From Acanthococcus lagerstroemiae (taxonomy: Eukaryota; Arthropoda; Insecta; Hemiptera; Eriococcidae), in assembly GCA_031841125.1 (NCBI GenBank), contig CM063107.1:65979814-66043813 (forward strand): 64,000 bases of DNA, given 5' to 3'. A program made the position numbers and the translations under genes. Under the pieces are notes generated by a model that saw only the letters and a list, made by a program, of their open reading frames with translations, was not told where the DNA came from and did not search any database. Positions 13,001 through 25,700 of this stretch are shown one piece after another; within the stretch, counting starts at the first letter, position 1; each line of letters opens with the position of its first letter.

Positions 13001-16000
13001 CTGAGAAGGATCCCATGATGTACAGTATCAAATGCCTTCGCAAAGTTGTATACACAGCGTCAACTTGACCTCCCCTGTTCAGATGTTCAGAGATGAAGTT
13101 GGTAAACACCATTAGATTAGATTCGATCGACCTTCCGGGATAGAAGCCGTGCTGATATTCTGTTACTAGGCATTTTGTTTGTGGGAATAAAATACCATAT
13201 AAAACAGATTCAAAAATTTTTGCCGATAAGGGAATTAAAGAGATAGGCCTGTAATTATTTATTTCAGTAGTGTTACTCGATTTTGGAATCGGGACGACTT
13301 TAGATATCTTCCAGAGGGATGGAAAAGTTTTAGTGCGCAATATTAGATTATAGATAAACGTTAAAAGAGCAAACAGAACCACTTGATAGTCTTTAAATAC
13401 GAAAGGCGGTATTTCATCCGGTCCCATTGACATTTTCGGTTTCAGTTTTCCAAGGACCTTCTCCACAACATACCTTTCTATTCGCGATATGCGCATGTTC
13501 CTCCAACCACTGCAGCCTCCGGTAGCCTGAAGGGATGGAAAACCATCCCCCCTGGTCCTGAAGACAGATCGAAAGTACTCGGCAAAAGCGTCGGCCACTT
13601 CATTAGGTCGCTGCAGAATTTAATTTCCTACTCGAAAGATGGCTGAATTATCGACATTCGTTTTCTTTTGCTTTATAAATTTCCAGAATTCATTTGGATC
13701 TCTAGCGATCCTAGATTCAAATTATTATGATAGTTTCTTTGGGCTACCTGGATCAACTTAATCATAATATTATGAAACTTGTCTTCAGAAACTATTTAAA
13801 ATGACATCCATCTCGGTTTTTAGGGGGCGGAGGTGAAGAAAGTTTTATTTTCAAAACACCCTCCTTGGAAAATTTCTAGATCCGCCACTGATGGAAATAA
13901 TATTAAATCTGAATTCTGTAGCCCCCAGAGAACTTCGATTCGATGAACAGCTAAGGAATGTTCTAAAAGTACTCCAAGTCGTTATATAAATCTGGTTAAA
14001 CACAGAAAAACATAAAGTTCAACTTTCCAAGATTGGGAAGAGAGGGGAGGAAAAATTTCACGGATAGGTAGAGGAAGGGGTAGAAAAGCAGGACTGGTAT
14101 TAGCAAACTGGCTGCTCACAGAGTTTCGTGGCACTGCGTTAGCTTAAGGTAGTGTAAAAGGAAATTTTCAACGACCCCCCCCCCCCATAGAATTTCTAGA
14201 GTAGTTAGGAAAAAATTTAAAAAAAAAACTGTCTTCAAGTGAAATTGAACGAGAAGCATTTTTTGTTTAAAACATTTTTCAGCGAAATTAATATTTATTG
14301 ACTTACGAAGAAATTCTCGAACTCGGATGGCTACTTTACCCTCCGGAGGGGCGAAGCTCCGCTCGAATTCTCCGAGATTTCTAATAAATAAATTAGCACG
14401 CTTAACTGGCCAACTATACCCAAATTCACCTTTCCGAGAATTTTTGCATTTATTCGCCAATTTTTCTATAATTATACTAGAATACAAATCGAGGAAAATG
14501 TTTCCAATTTTTGGGAGAATTTCTGTGAAACATTTCTATTTTGGCCGGTCATGAAAAACGGATCATTCCAGAAATCATATTTTAAAATCAATCATATTCT
14601 CGAGAATTCGCCAGAAAAGTATACAGATGTAACACCGACTCATATATTTCATTATGATGTCTTCCAGAACCAATTCTTGGCACGATGCCGAAATTTCGTC
14701 AATTTTATGGCGATTACGACGACTTAACGAATAGTCAATGGAAACCGCCGGTGTCGTATGTGTAATAGTAGGTAAGTCATTAACCTGAACTAGGCGCCAT
14801 TATGTAAAATTTACACTTAGCAAGTATTAACGTCAGTTAAAAATTTCTGGATTTACCCTAACGTCACGAAAATTTCACACTTGAATTTTCCGCAGCAATG
14901 AGTCAAAGTTCGATCAAGTGTAACAAAACAGAGTTTCCACATTTCTGTGGATAAGTCTATTTTCCATTCTAGCATTTTATTCAATTTTTCCTTTGATTTT
15001 TAGGACCACTTTCCAGCTGAGCATCCCACGACATTTTCCGTGTTTGTATCTCATCTGACTCAACACTACATAGGTACAACTTTTGAAGGTTTCTTGAAGA
15101 CTTGTAAAGACTTTTCGAGACTCGTTGGAGATTTTCCTAGAGATCGCGACGGACAGAAAATCAAGGTCCGGGGTAAAGTCTTTCTCGCCTTCTTTTTCAC
15201 ACAAAAATTTCTTTTATAGCAGCGGTTGTTTAGGTATTATTTCCTATATTATCTTGGAATTTACTGACACGAAATTCTGAGCGCTTGGGTCCTTTGTACA
15301 TGCCGGGCCCGGAGCAAAAATCTTTAGCTATCCCCTCTCGATAGATCTGAATGACTCACAGTGGTTACAAATGGCAAGAACGTGAACTTAATTAAAACCT
15401 AATCGTGAAAACAACCATTATTAGTTTTGATTGACTTGAATGTCAGACTGAGCTACATCCGCAACTATTATGCAAAAACATTGCTGCTCATTTTATCAAC
15501 GCATCATCTGAGAATAAAAACAAGCAGGTAGTTCATCCATCTGAGCAGTGGATATAGCTCAATCTGTCACGTAAGACAGAAAATCAAAACGATGGTTGTT
15601 TTCTTAATTATGGTTTCAATTATTAATCGCAGTAATACATCACGTGCATGAAATATGTCAATTTTTAGGTTTTGAACCATGTGCTGAATTCAATTTTGAG
15701 GTTATTTTGGCCGTGACTCCTACCCTAAGAGTACCACAGGGAGCAGTGACCCAGTCAATTTGGAAAATGGGTATATAATAGTATAATTGACATCAGGAAA
15801 CACTTTCTTTAGGCAGCTGAAGTTATTTCGTTATTTTAAGCATCACCCCGTCCCTGTAGTACCACAGGGTACCATAACTTGAAAAACTGAAAAATTAGAA
15901 AAAAGTAGCTACAGTTAATGGGGTTTTCTGGACCGCTGAACCGTTTCTAAACGTTGTTTTCGGCGTCAACCCCACTCCCTATGGGATCATAACCTGAAAA

Positions 16001-19000
16001 ATTGTAAATCAGCACAAACTAATTTCAGTTACTCAGAAAAGGAGGGGAGAGAGTTAGGGTCATTGAACTCGTTTTCTTGATGTGGTTCCAAGCGTTTCCC
16101 TCTCTATGGTACCACAGGAAGTCATGACCTGAAAAACTGTAAATGAACACAAACTATATATTCAGTTATTTTGGAAAGGAGGAGAGGGGGTTAGTGTCGT
16201 TGAATTTTGATTTTGTTTCGAGCATTTTCCCTCTCCATGGTACCACAGGTGGTCATAACCTGAAAAATTGTAAATTAGCACAAATTAGCTTCATTTGCAC
16301 CAAGGATGGAGTTAATTACGCCACTGAACTAGTTCCTCGCACACCATGGGGCCACAACCCGGAAAATTACAAATTAGCACAAACTAGTTTCAGTTACTTC
16401 GGAAAGGAGGGGAGGGGGTTAGGGTCGTTAAACTAGTTTTTCATGTTGTTTCAAGCGTTTTCCCTCTCTATGGTACCACAGGAGGTCATAAACTGAAAAA
16501 TTGTAAATTAGAACAAATTAGCTTCATTTGCACCAAAGAGGTGGTTTATTAGGCCACTGAACTAGTTCCCCATCCCCTATGGGTCACAACCTGAAAAATT
16601 GTAAATTAGCACAAACTAGTTTCCGTTACTACGGAAAGGAGGAGGGTTAGGGTCACTGAACTTGTTTTTAATGTTATTTCAAGCATTTTCTCGCTCTATG
16701 GTATCACACGAGTGATAATCTGAAAAATTATTGCTGGCCGTGTCTTCCCGTAGCATACAGCGGTACAAAATCCCAGGTGAAGGCTTGGATAAGTAAGCAG
16801 ATGGAAGTGCATTGGCGACGGCCAGTGGCATGAAAGTTAGCAAAACACTGATAGGGGACGCCCCTGGTAAGTACGCCGAGTTCCTACTCAAGCTCGACAG
16901 AAAAGAGGCAAGTCTCTTGGTCGGACTTCTAACTGGTCGTGAAGCCACAAAACACACGTGGTATAAAATAGGAGTGGCGAAAAGCAGTTCCTGTAGACAC
17001 TGTGGAGAAGAGGAAGAAACTTCGATTCACATCCTATGTCAATGCCCAGCAATAGCCGGGAAAGGTGCGAAGCACTGAGACTGGAGTATCCAGCAGCCAG
17101 TGAAGTCAAAAGGATAGAACTCAGTCAAATTCTCACTTTGTCTGTAAAAGTGAAGCTACTGAGCTGATCCTTAACAGTAACCTGAGGAAAAGTGTAATGG
17201 TCTGCAAAGTCTGAGCACTCGGCGCACACAGCGCCACCTCATTCAAATGTAATGTGGGTAATTCTACATAAAGTGTGACATTTCGAATAAATTTTGAGTG
17301 AAAATTTTTTCACCGTTTTCCCTCACGTTTTTATGTGGAACTATTAGTACACACATAACTGAATGCAACAATATCATTTTACAAACAGAAGAGCCCCCTG
17401 GGGAGGAGATGCAACACATTTTAGACATGACCAAGGAAAAATGGAACACGACGATGGAAACTTTATACATATGACAATGGAAATTCACAATAAGAATGCT
17501 AAAATAAGACTATAATTATTGCTTTATTCGCTCAGCATTCATATTTGGCATAATTACGACTAGATAGTCAAACAAAACACTTGAAAGTAAAGTTGAAACT
17601 TTGGAAATTTGTGATACTTGACTTGGAAAATGATCAAAAGTAGTCAACAGAACACTTAAAACAATATAGTAACTTTCAGTTCACATTTCAGGTACCTATT
17701 TAAAAACTAGAAAATATAATCAAATTACGAGAAAAAACGAAATATTTTTAGTAACTTAATTAGGGGGAGAAGGAATAGTAACTTTCAGGTCATATTCTAG
17801 GTATTTAAAAACTATAAAATAAAAAATGGAATTATATTATGAGGGGAGACGCAATATTTTTGGTACTTAAGGTAAATAAAAGAAAAAAATTGACAGTTCA
17901 GAGGTCCTTGACATGTACATCAAATTTTACGCTCTTGAAAATTTTATGGGCTTAGATAATTTGTAAAGTATTTGATCTCTGCAGCAGTTGACAGAGTCAC
18001 GAATATTAGGAAATGTACCAATATAAAAACGTACTAGCATGTTCAACGCGACGAAACCTCTGCGTTTGATTGCGACCCTTTCTTACATTTTATTTTTATT
18101 CTCTTATATATTATCCGTGCTAAGATCTTTGATGGGTGCAATAGTAAACTCTTGGTACGATCATCTTCACATTCGCTTGCTCGTCTATTATTCGTCACAG
18201 AAAAGAACAAATGCTTGTGGAATGACTCTACACAGGGACCATACGACAATTTGGATAATTCAATCAATGCCGTTTTATAGTAGCATGTTTCATACTATTA
18301 TTCTGATTTTTACTTCACCTCTACGCTTATTGCTCACCTTCTAGAAAAATCACCGCACGCCACTTCGTAAAGATATTGGTTTAGCTAAAATTCTCACCTC
18401 CAATATTCTCTCACTATGTTGGGTATAACTTTTCACTCTATTCCATACACTTTTATTCATAATAATACCTACGCCTGTTTGCCCACTTTTCGCTGCTGTA
18501 ATATTAATTGTTCTATACTCCCTCGTCCACGAATAATTCTCTTCTGGCCATCTCACTTCATTAATTCCAGTTAGGTACATCCAACCAGGGACGAAACTAT
18601 AGGGATGTGGGGGTTGAAACATCCCCCAAATAATTTGGCAGTCGGCAAATTTTAAGACTGTTTATTTGACACCCTCCCCCCATAATTTGACAGTCGGCAA
18701 ATTTTGAAACTGTTCATTTGAATTTTCATTTTTTATGCATGTTTGTTTGTTTGTTTATTTTTTTTCTTTTTCAATTAAAAAATATTTCGAGTAAAAAATT
18801 GGTAAATTTTTATTTTTCAAACATTTTATCGGCGAATTTTTAATTTTCAAAAATTATTTGTACGCAAATTTTTCTTCTCCACCTTTCCAAACTGAAAGCC
18901 AGATTTCGTTTCTGAAAATGGAATACCCTAGACTCCTGTTAGAGACTAGTCAGTCAAAAGCAGAAGGTTTCAAGCTGAGTATCGAACGTTATTTAAAAGA

Positions 19001-19714
19001 TTGAAACAAAGCTGAAATGTGTAAGACATTTCGGAAATCTGAAAGTTGGTGGCAAACGTTGAATTTCAAATTTCAATGACTATTCGGACTGCCAGCGCGA
19101 AAGAGTCGCCCTCTATAATTTTAGGCATCTGAAAAAAAGGAACTATTGTAACCCAACATATTTTAAAAAATTCATCAGATTGAAATGAAAATGGTCTCAA
19201 TGGAAGGAAAATTTTATGTACTATAAATTTTGTCCTAATCATTTTTTCGATAAACACTTTCATTTTCATAATATTTTGAGATTTCTTCATATGCCTGTAA
19301 ATGAAATATTCCCCTCGATCAGGGTTACAAGGTAAACGACTACAGCGCGCCACAGCTTTGAGCACCCCGAAATCTGTTGTTACTAGATTCTCTGAGAAAG
19401 TTGAACTCGACCGCTTTCATATTTCCCTTTGCCTTTCTTAGCTAATGCGGCGTTTTTTTGTAAAACGGTTTCACCCTGTCCAGAATTTCATGACTATTGT
19501 TGACACCACGTCTCCAGTACTCAGTACAAGGATATGATACGACTCAGTCAACCTATGACGCGTCCGTTTTCTCCTCTTGTGAATCCGTTAGGTGAAACTG
19601 GAAAAATTGAATATTATATAGCGACCTCCAGGTCAGTGATTCACTCATTCACTCAGTCACTTACTTATTTAGTGATTCACTCACTCACTCACTCACTCAT
19701 TCATTCATTCATTC

Positions 19715-19746
<32 letters not shown>

Positions 19747-22700
19747 ATCCATCTATCCACCCATTCTCTAATTCAGTTATTCATTCACATTGTCACTACG
19801 TTAGTGATTCACTCACTCAGTCATTCGCTTACTCATTTAATGATTCACTCACTTAGTTATTCATTCATTCTGTAATCGTGTACGTGAAGCCTAAAGTAAA
19901 AACGGGAAAAAAAAAACAATAAAAAACGGAAAATGACAAAAATGTGAAAAATATAAAAAATTTATTTTAATCGATTCTGATCGATTAAATTCCAGCCCTA
20001 ATTCACTCAGTCACTCGCTTACTTATTTAGTGATTCACCTACTCAGTTATTCATTCACTATAATACAGTCAGCTCCATCGTCACGCATACCAGTTCCATC
20101 TTCACGACGGTGGAGAAAAAAAGTCAATCACGACCATGGAAGAAATTCAATGGAATTCTGAGTGACTTCCGATACCATTGCAAGAAAATATTACTATCAA
20201 GGTGTAATACAGCATACTTTTTACGATACGACTAGAAGTATTTCGAATTTCCTCTTTAAATAGTGAAGGAATTCAACACCATGACCATGGAAATAATTTT
20301 TAGTAGAAAGCATAAATTGAACACAACTTTTCAGATTCGTATCGTTACAAAGCCAAAAAACCGCTTTCGATGCGGTATTTCTTTTTCACCACGATAACAA
20401 ATACACAGAATTCACTCATTTGACTAGATAGTGCTACAGACCCGATATAATGAACCCACCAAAATTGATTACAACTAGGGTATAAAAGCCTGGTTACACA
20501 GTTTCAAGTTAGCCTAACGCATGGTTACATCCATGACCATAGAATTTTTGACCCTTTGCTCAAGTCTGAGGTCTCTTCTTTGAACCAGAGGTGGACGTTT
20601 TCAGTATGATTTGATAGAACTTACCATTCTCTATCCAACCATGTATCATTTGCCGGGGATAATGTCTTTGCTCATTCAGAAATTAGCGATTACATGAGAT
20701 GTCACACTTTACAAAGAATTACCCATGTACATGTGTCCAGACTAGCGATTACCAGTCTGACAGGCGACCAGCACGACAGTATGGACAGATTAGTATCCAC
20801 CTATCCAACGATCAACAGTTCAGCATCACATTCTCAAAATACCAACTGAGAACCTTTGGTTCGATATGAAATGGAACTCGGCAAGACTCCGACCGAGTCG
20901 TTCGACATTCAACTTCCAGTTTTCAACCGCCTCGCTTCCATCACAAAACACTATAGTTCCAAAAAATTCAAACAATACTGACATTTTTCAGCCATTCAGT
21001 TTCGACTAATACAATCGTCATCGACTCATTTACTTCCAATTTCACTAGGTACTTTAAGGCGAATAAAGCACCCTGCTCGTCATCTCCGTCACAACTTTAG
21101 GCAGGCTTCGATATATTCGGCGTGCACGCATTTTGGAATATCAAAAAAAAAAAATCTTTCGTACGCGTGATAACAATACTCGTGTGCAGTACAAGAACAA
21201 CGTTGACATATGATGCATTTAACACCTGAATGAGAACCCAATTAATTACGAACAAGTATACGAGACCGATATACGTATACGCGATACAAAATAAAACCGA
21301 AGCGACAGGACCAAGACATGATGCCGATGCACACTCAACATACGTTACCACCCACCATCAGAGAACAATATCGACTACAATAGCAACGTGTGTCTCTTTT
21401 AGGTCACATAATATCTTTCTTTTTTTTTCTATTTAATTTATTCACGCTCGCACCCTTCTGCATTCCGGACAGAGTCATTTTCTCATACGAGTCCGGTTAT
21501 TCGCCACAGACTGGTTTCCTACTTTGAAAATCGAAAGCGATGAGAAACTCCCGAGTGGTGTTGATTGTAATTTTTGCGCACTTGACTCGCTTTACTCGCA
21601 CGAAGGACTCACTCTCGCAGACAGCACGTTCCATACCAAGTAGCCAGATAGATGCGTACATTCAAAACAGGTTGTAACTATACGTACTTTGTGGATGCTG
21701 CTCTTCCTTTGCTGCTCGATTTCCGGAGGCAGAGGCTCGACGATGCCCACGGGGCTACCGTAACTGGCAAGCGCGTTTTTCGCCTTCGAAATGTGGCCGG
21801 AGGTCGGCAGCATCGTGCACGACTTCTTACGCTTCATGTACTCCTCGACGACGCCGTCGATGCTCCTGCTGCTGGCCATCATGTACACTGACTCCACGTC
21901 GTCCTCCGCGACCGCATTTTCCTCGACATTGGCTGCCGATTGCGGCTCTCCACCGACCGCTTCCTCCACCTTGACGCTGGACTCGTCGCTTTCGTTTCCC
22001 GCGTCCGACGCAGCCAAGTCCATGAAGTCGGAAAACGTGAACGCCTTCTTCGGCTTTTCGTCGGGGGCATCGCGGATACTGAGGGACCTCACCTTGTTGG
22101 CGGTTTCCTCTTCGGCGTCGGCGAGAGACGATTCTTGCGCGTCGGCGGCTCGTCTCTGCCGGCTGCTGAAGTCGGAGAAATCTTCGGTCTGCGATATGAG
22201 GAAGAAAATCGGTTGATCGCACACCGAGTCGATGACCGAGTACATGCCATCCTTGTCGAGTACCACGTCGATGTACTTCTCGCAGAGTCGGTCGAAGCTC
22301 TGCCTCAGACAGAACAGGTACACCACGTACGGCTCGAATTGACCGGCTCGAATCTTGTCCAACGAGAACTCGTTGCTGTTTTCGTACCTACGGATTTTAT
22401 ACAGAACTGTTACAACATGATAAGATACATTCACTTGGGGGGGGGGGGTTACATTCTATCATTTTACGCTACAGTTGTATCACAGACACCATCTTCTTTG
22501 CCAATTTGTCTGTTCATCAGTTCTATCACGTTGGTCCAAGAATTTGTGTACGTTCCCTTCCGTTACTATAAGCAATCAAAGTTTGCGGGGTCTGGGAAAA
22601 TGCTAGCCCCCCCCCCCCAAGTTGAGTTGGTGGTCCGGAAATGGTGGCAAAAATTTGTGTATAATTTGTGTAAGTTGGTCCCAGAATTGGTGTACGCTCC

Positions 22701-25700
22701 CTTCCGCTACTATAAGCGATCAAAGTTTAGGAGCTGGAGAAATGCTAGCCCCCCCTCCCAAGTTGAGTTGGAGGTCTGGAAATGTTGGCAAAAATTTGTG
22801 TATAATTTGTGTAATTTGTGCACGTTGGTCCCAGAATTTGTGTACGCTCCCTTCCGTTACTATAAGCGATCAAAGTTTGCAGAGGCTGGGAAAATGCTAG
22901 CCCCCCCCCCCCAAGTTGAGTTGGAGGTCCGGAAATGGTGGCAAAAATTTGTGTATAATTTGTGTAAGTTGGTCCCAGAATTGGTGTACGCTCCCTTCCC
23001 CCACTATAAACGATCAAAGTTTGGGAGCTGGAGAAATGCTAGCCCCCAAGTTGAGCTGGAGGTCTGGAAATGGGAGCAAAAATTTGTGTATAATTTGTGT
23101 AATTTGTGTACGTTGGTCCCAGAATTTGTGTACGCTCCCTTTCGTTACTATAAGCGATCAAAGTTTGCTGGGGCTGAGAAAACGCTAGCGCCCCTCCCCC
23201 CTAGGTTGAGTTGGAGGTCTGGAAATGGTGGCAAAAATTTGTGTAGGTTGGTCCCAGAATTGGTGTACGCTCCTTTCCCCCACTGTAAGCGATCAACGTT
23301 CGGGGGGCTGGGAAAATGCTAGCCCCCGGGATCAAGACCTGGCAGTTTTGTTTCGTCGCGGAGAAGTTTTCTCCACCTTTCAAGGGACTAGAACGTATTG
23401 CCAGCTTTGGAACTTCAAATGGGAAGGAATTATTATCGTTGGGAAGCTAACTTAAACCTAGAAACAAACGTATTATGAAAAAAAAACATGGAAATCCGCG
23501 TCGCATTAACTGGGAAAAATTATGGAAATTCTTTCGAAAATCACACTTTAGGGGGGGGGGTCGTATTGCAATTTCTACATATATGATGTCCTCCCTCCCA
23601 GGATATGGTCGCTAGGGGTTGAACAGTGGGTACACAAATTCTTACCACTCTTCCCGACGCTCAAGCTCCACTTTAAAGGGCGGTGTTATTATTGCAATTT
23701 CTACATAATATGTGTTATGTCCGCCCTCCCAATATAAGTGCTATAAAACCCTATCCCTCTATACCCTTTCGTTTCCCCATATTAATGAAAGTATACGGTC
23801 GCTAAGGGTGGGAGGGAGGAAAACACGTTGCCGAAGGTGGATACACAAATTACATAAATTGTACACAAATTTTTGCCCCGGATCGCCAACTGAACTGGGG
23901 AGGGGGGGTCTGGCTATCATTTTCTCAGTCCCCCAAACATTGATCGTTTATAGTGGGGGAAGGGAGCGTACACCAATTCTGGGACCAACGTACACAAATT
24001 GTATACAAATATTTGTCCCATTCCCGGACCTCGAACTTATCTGAGAGGGCTGTTCTTTTTCTCACCCTTCACGTTATGTGGTCGCTAGGAGTGGATGGAG
24101 GGTACACAAATTGCCGAAGATGGGTACACAAGTTACACAAATGGTACACACATTTTTACCCCCCTTCCCGGACCTCCAACTCAACTTGGGGGGGGGGCTA
24201 GCACTCTCCCCTCAAATTTTGATCGTTTATAGTGGGGAGAGGGAGCGTACACAAATTCTGGGACCAACATACACAAATTACACAAATTTTTGCCTCCATT
24301 TCCTTCTTCAAAATCCACCTGGGGGGGGGGCTAGTGAAATGGACCTTCTTTCAAAACTTAGTGAGGCATTTTAAGATTCCTGAAAAACTACAAGCTTGCG
24401 CCTTCTTAACAGATTCAGATTCAGATTCATCTCGGTGAAGCGTTTTCACGACTTTTAAGACTTTTGAAGACATTTTCATTCAACTGAGAATTGCTAAGCG
24501 AAACTGAATATTCTAGTATAAGACAGCCAGACTGACAAACAGGCAGAGACAAGCAGCCAGCAGCCAGTCACGCAAATAAAAATCAACAAAAAGTTTCCAG
24601 AAATCACCTCCTTCATTTTCTGTACAGCGCACCGAGACGATCTTCTTCAGGCGCGGTATCCGATGCCGGACATTGGGTTCTGACGCACGACTCTCGTGGG
24701 CAGGTTGGTCAGGGTAGTTTGCTGTTGCTTTCCCCGCGGTTTTGTTGCGTTAAAGCTACGCCGAAGAGTGTGCAGCCGTAGTTTCATTACCAGCCACGTG
24801 TTTCACAACGTTGAGTAAGTTGTCTACGACGCACACACGACAGTCTCAATCTTTCTGATCTGGTGGTAACACATCCTGCGCCTTATCAACGTGAACTGGC
24901 AGGGGGTTACAGGATGCGCTATGTTTCCACCTCGACTGATACTATAGTCGCTGTGTTCGCTAGGATGTTAGTGAAGTTGTACGAATGTTGCTAGCTGTCC
25001 GGCATTGATCGGACTTACATCCGAGACGCAAGAACTGCAAAGCAGGCATGTTACTGCTTGGTCACACAGCGACCTATCGGATCGATATGGGATGAAAACG
25101 ATCTTAAAGAATCTTCATTGCGAGGGGGGGGGGAATTCCAACTTAGCATGCCAAGCCGGTAAGTGACGATAGTAATGGGTGCAAATAGGAGGGTAAGTTA
25201 CTTGAGGAGCCTGGCCTTCCCCAGTCCCTCCCCCCTCTCAAGACTGAGAAATTCTACGAGTGAAAACATTTTTAGGATTACATATTTTGATATTTTTCAA
25301 CTGCACTTGTGACTGTACTCGGAGAGAAGGACAAACAATGTAACGTACAATATGGCTCATACTCAAAATTGAAGGGGCTACAAGTCTCCAAAGATTGAAA
25401 AAGTAGCAAAGTTTCAAGTTAGATTACTCACTTTCATTCGAAATTTTTTCTATAATCAGGCCTGAAGAGAGGGGGGCAAGTGGGTATTTTGTCCCCAGGC
25501 CCGGGAAAGCTGGGGGCCCGCCGGAGAGGAAGAAATCTAAGAAAAAAATAAGAAATACGATGTATGTGCCTCCTTGCACCTGCGCTTCAATCACGGAAAG
25601 CCAGCAGCCAGCAAATTTCCCTCGCAAGAATTTATTATGAGAGAAAGGGCCACTTTTATTTTTAGCCCCAGGCCCGGACGAGGCTCTTTACGGGCATGAA

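Larger units (their letters stand above)
7925..13795 (-). mobile_element. Jockey/CR1-like LINE, 5'-truncated, with nested insertions
   Basis: ORF2 coding is split: an N-part (13598 and upstream) with the blocks [49 protein letters not shown] and QHGFYPGRS, and a C-part (9227-8249). The 3' UTR ends in a T-rich/A-rich tail (AATAAAT repeats, minus strand, 7928-7957). The 5' end is lost near 13795. The copy has internal frameshifts and is not active. Confidence 0.85.
7797..13890. mobile_element. hAT-like element with perfect 8-bp duplication, host of a nested LINE
   Basis: The ends CAGTGGCGGATCTA and TAGATCCGCCACTG are inverted repeats. They are flanked by identical ATGGAAAT at 7789-7796 and 13891-13898, the 8-bp duplication expected of hAT. 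Its own DNA is only about 130 bp at the left and about 90 bp at the right (a MITE); the rest is the LINE and its nested insertions. Confidence 0.87.

Noticed and set aside
19534..19875. 113-codon Ser/His-rich frame
   Set aside because: Translation of a tetranucleotide microsatellite.
20482..20490. TATAAAAG as promoter
   Set aside because: No start codon or exon downstream in a suitable place; deep in an intron.
21592..23322. Long overlapping open frames on both strands (up to 460 codons on plus)
   Set aside because: The minus frame is BIG3 exon 30. The plus frame starts as its shadow and then runs through the CTAGCCCC tandem array.
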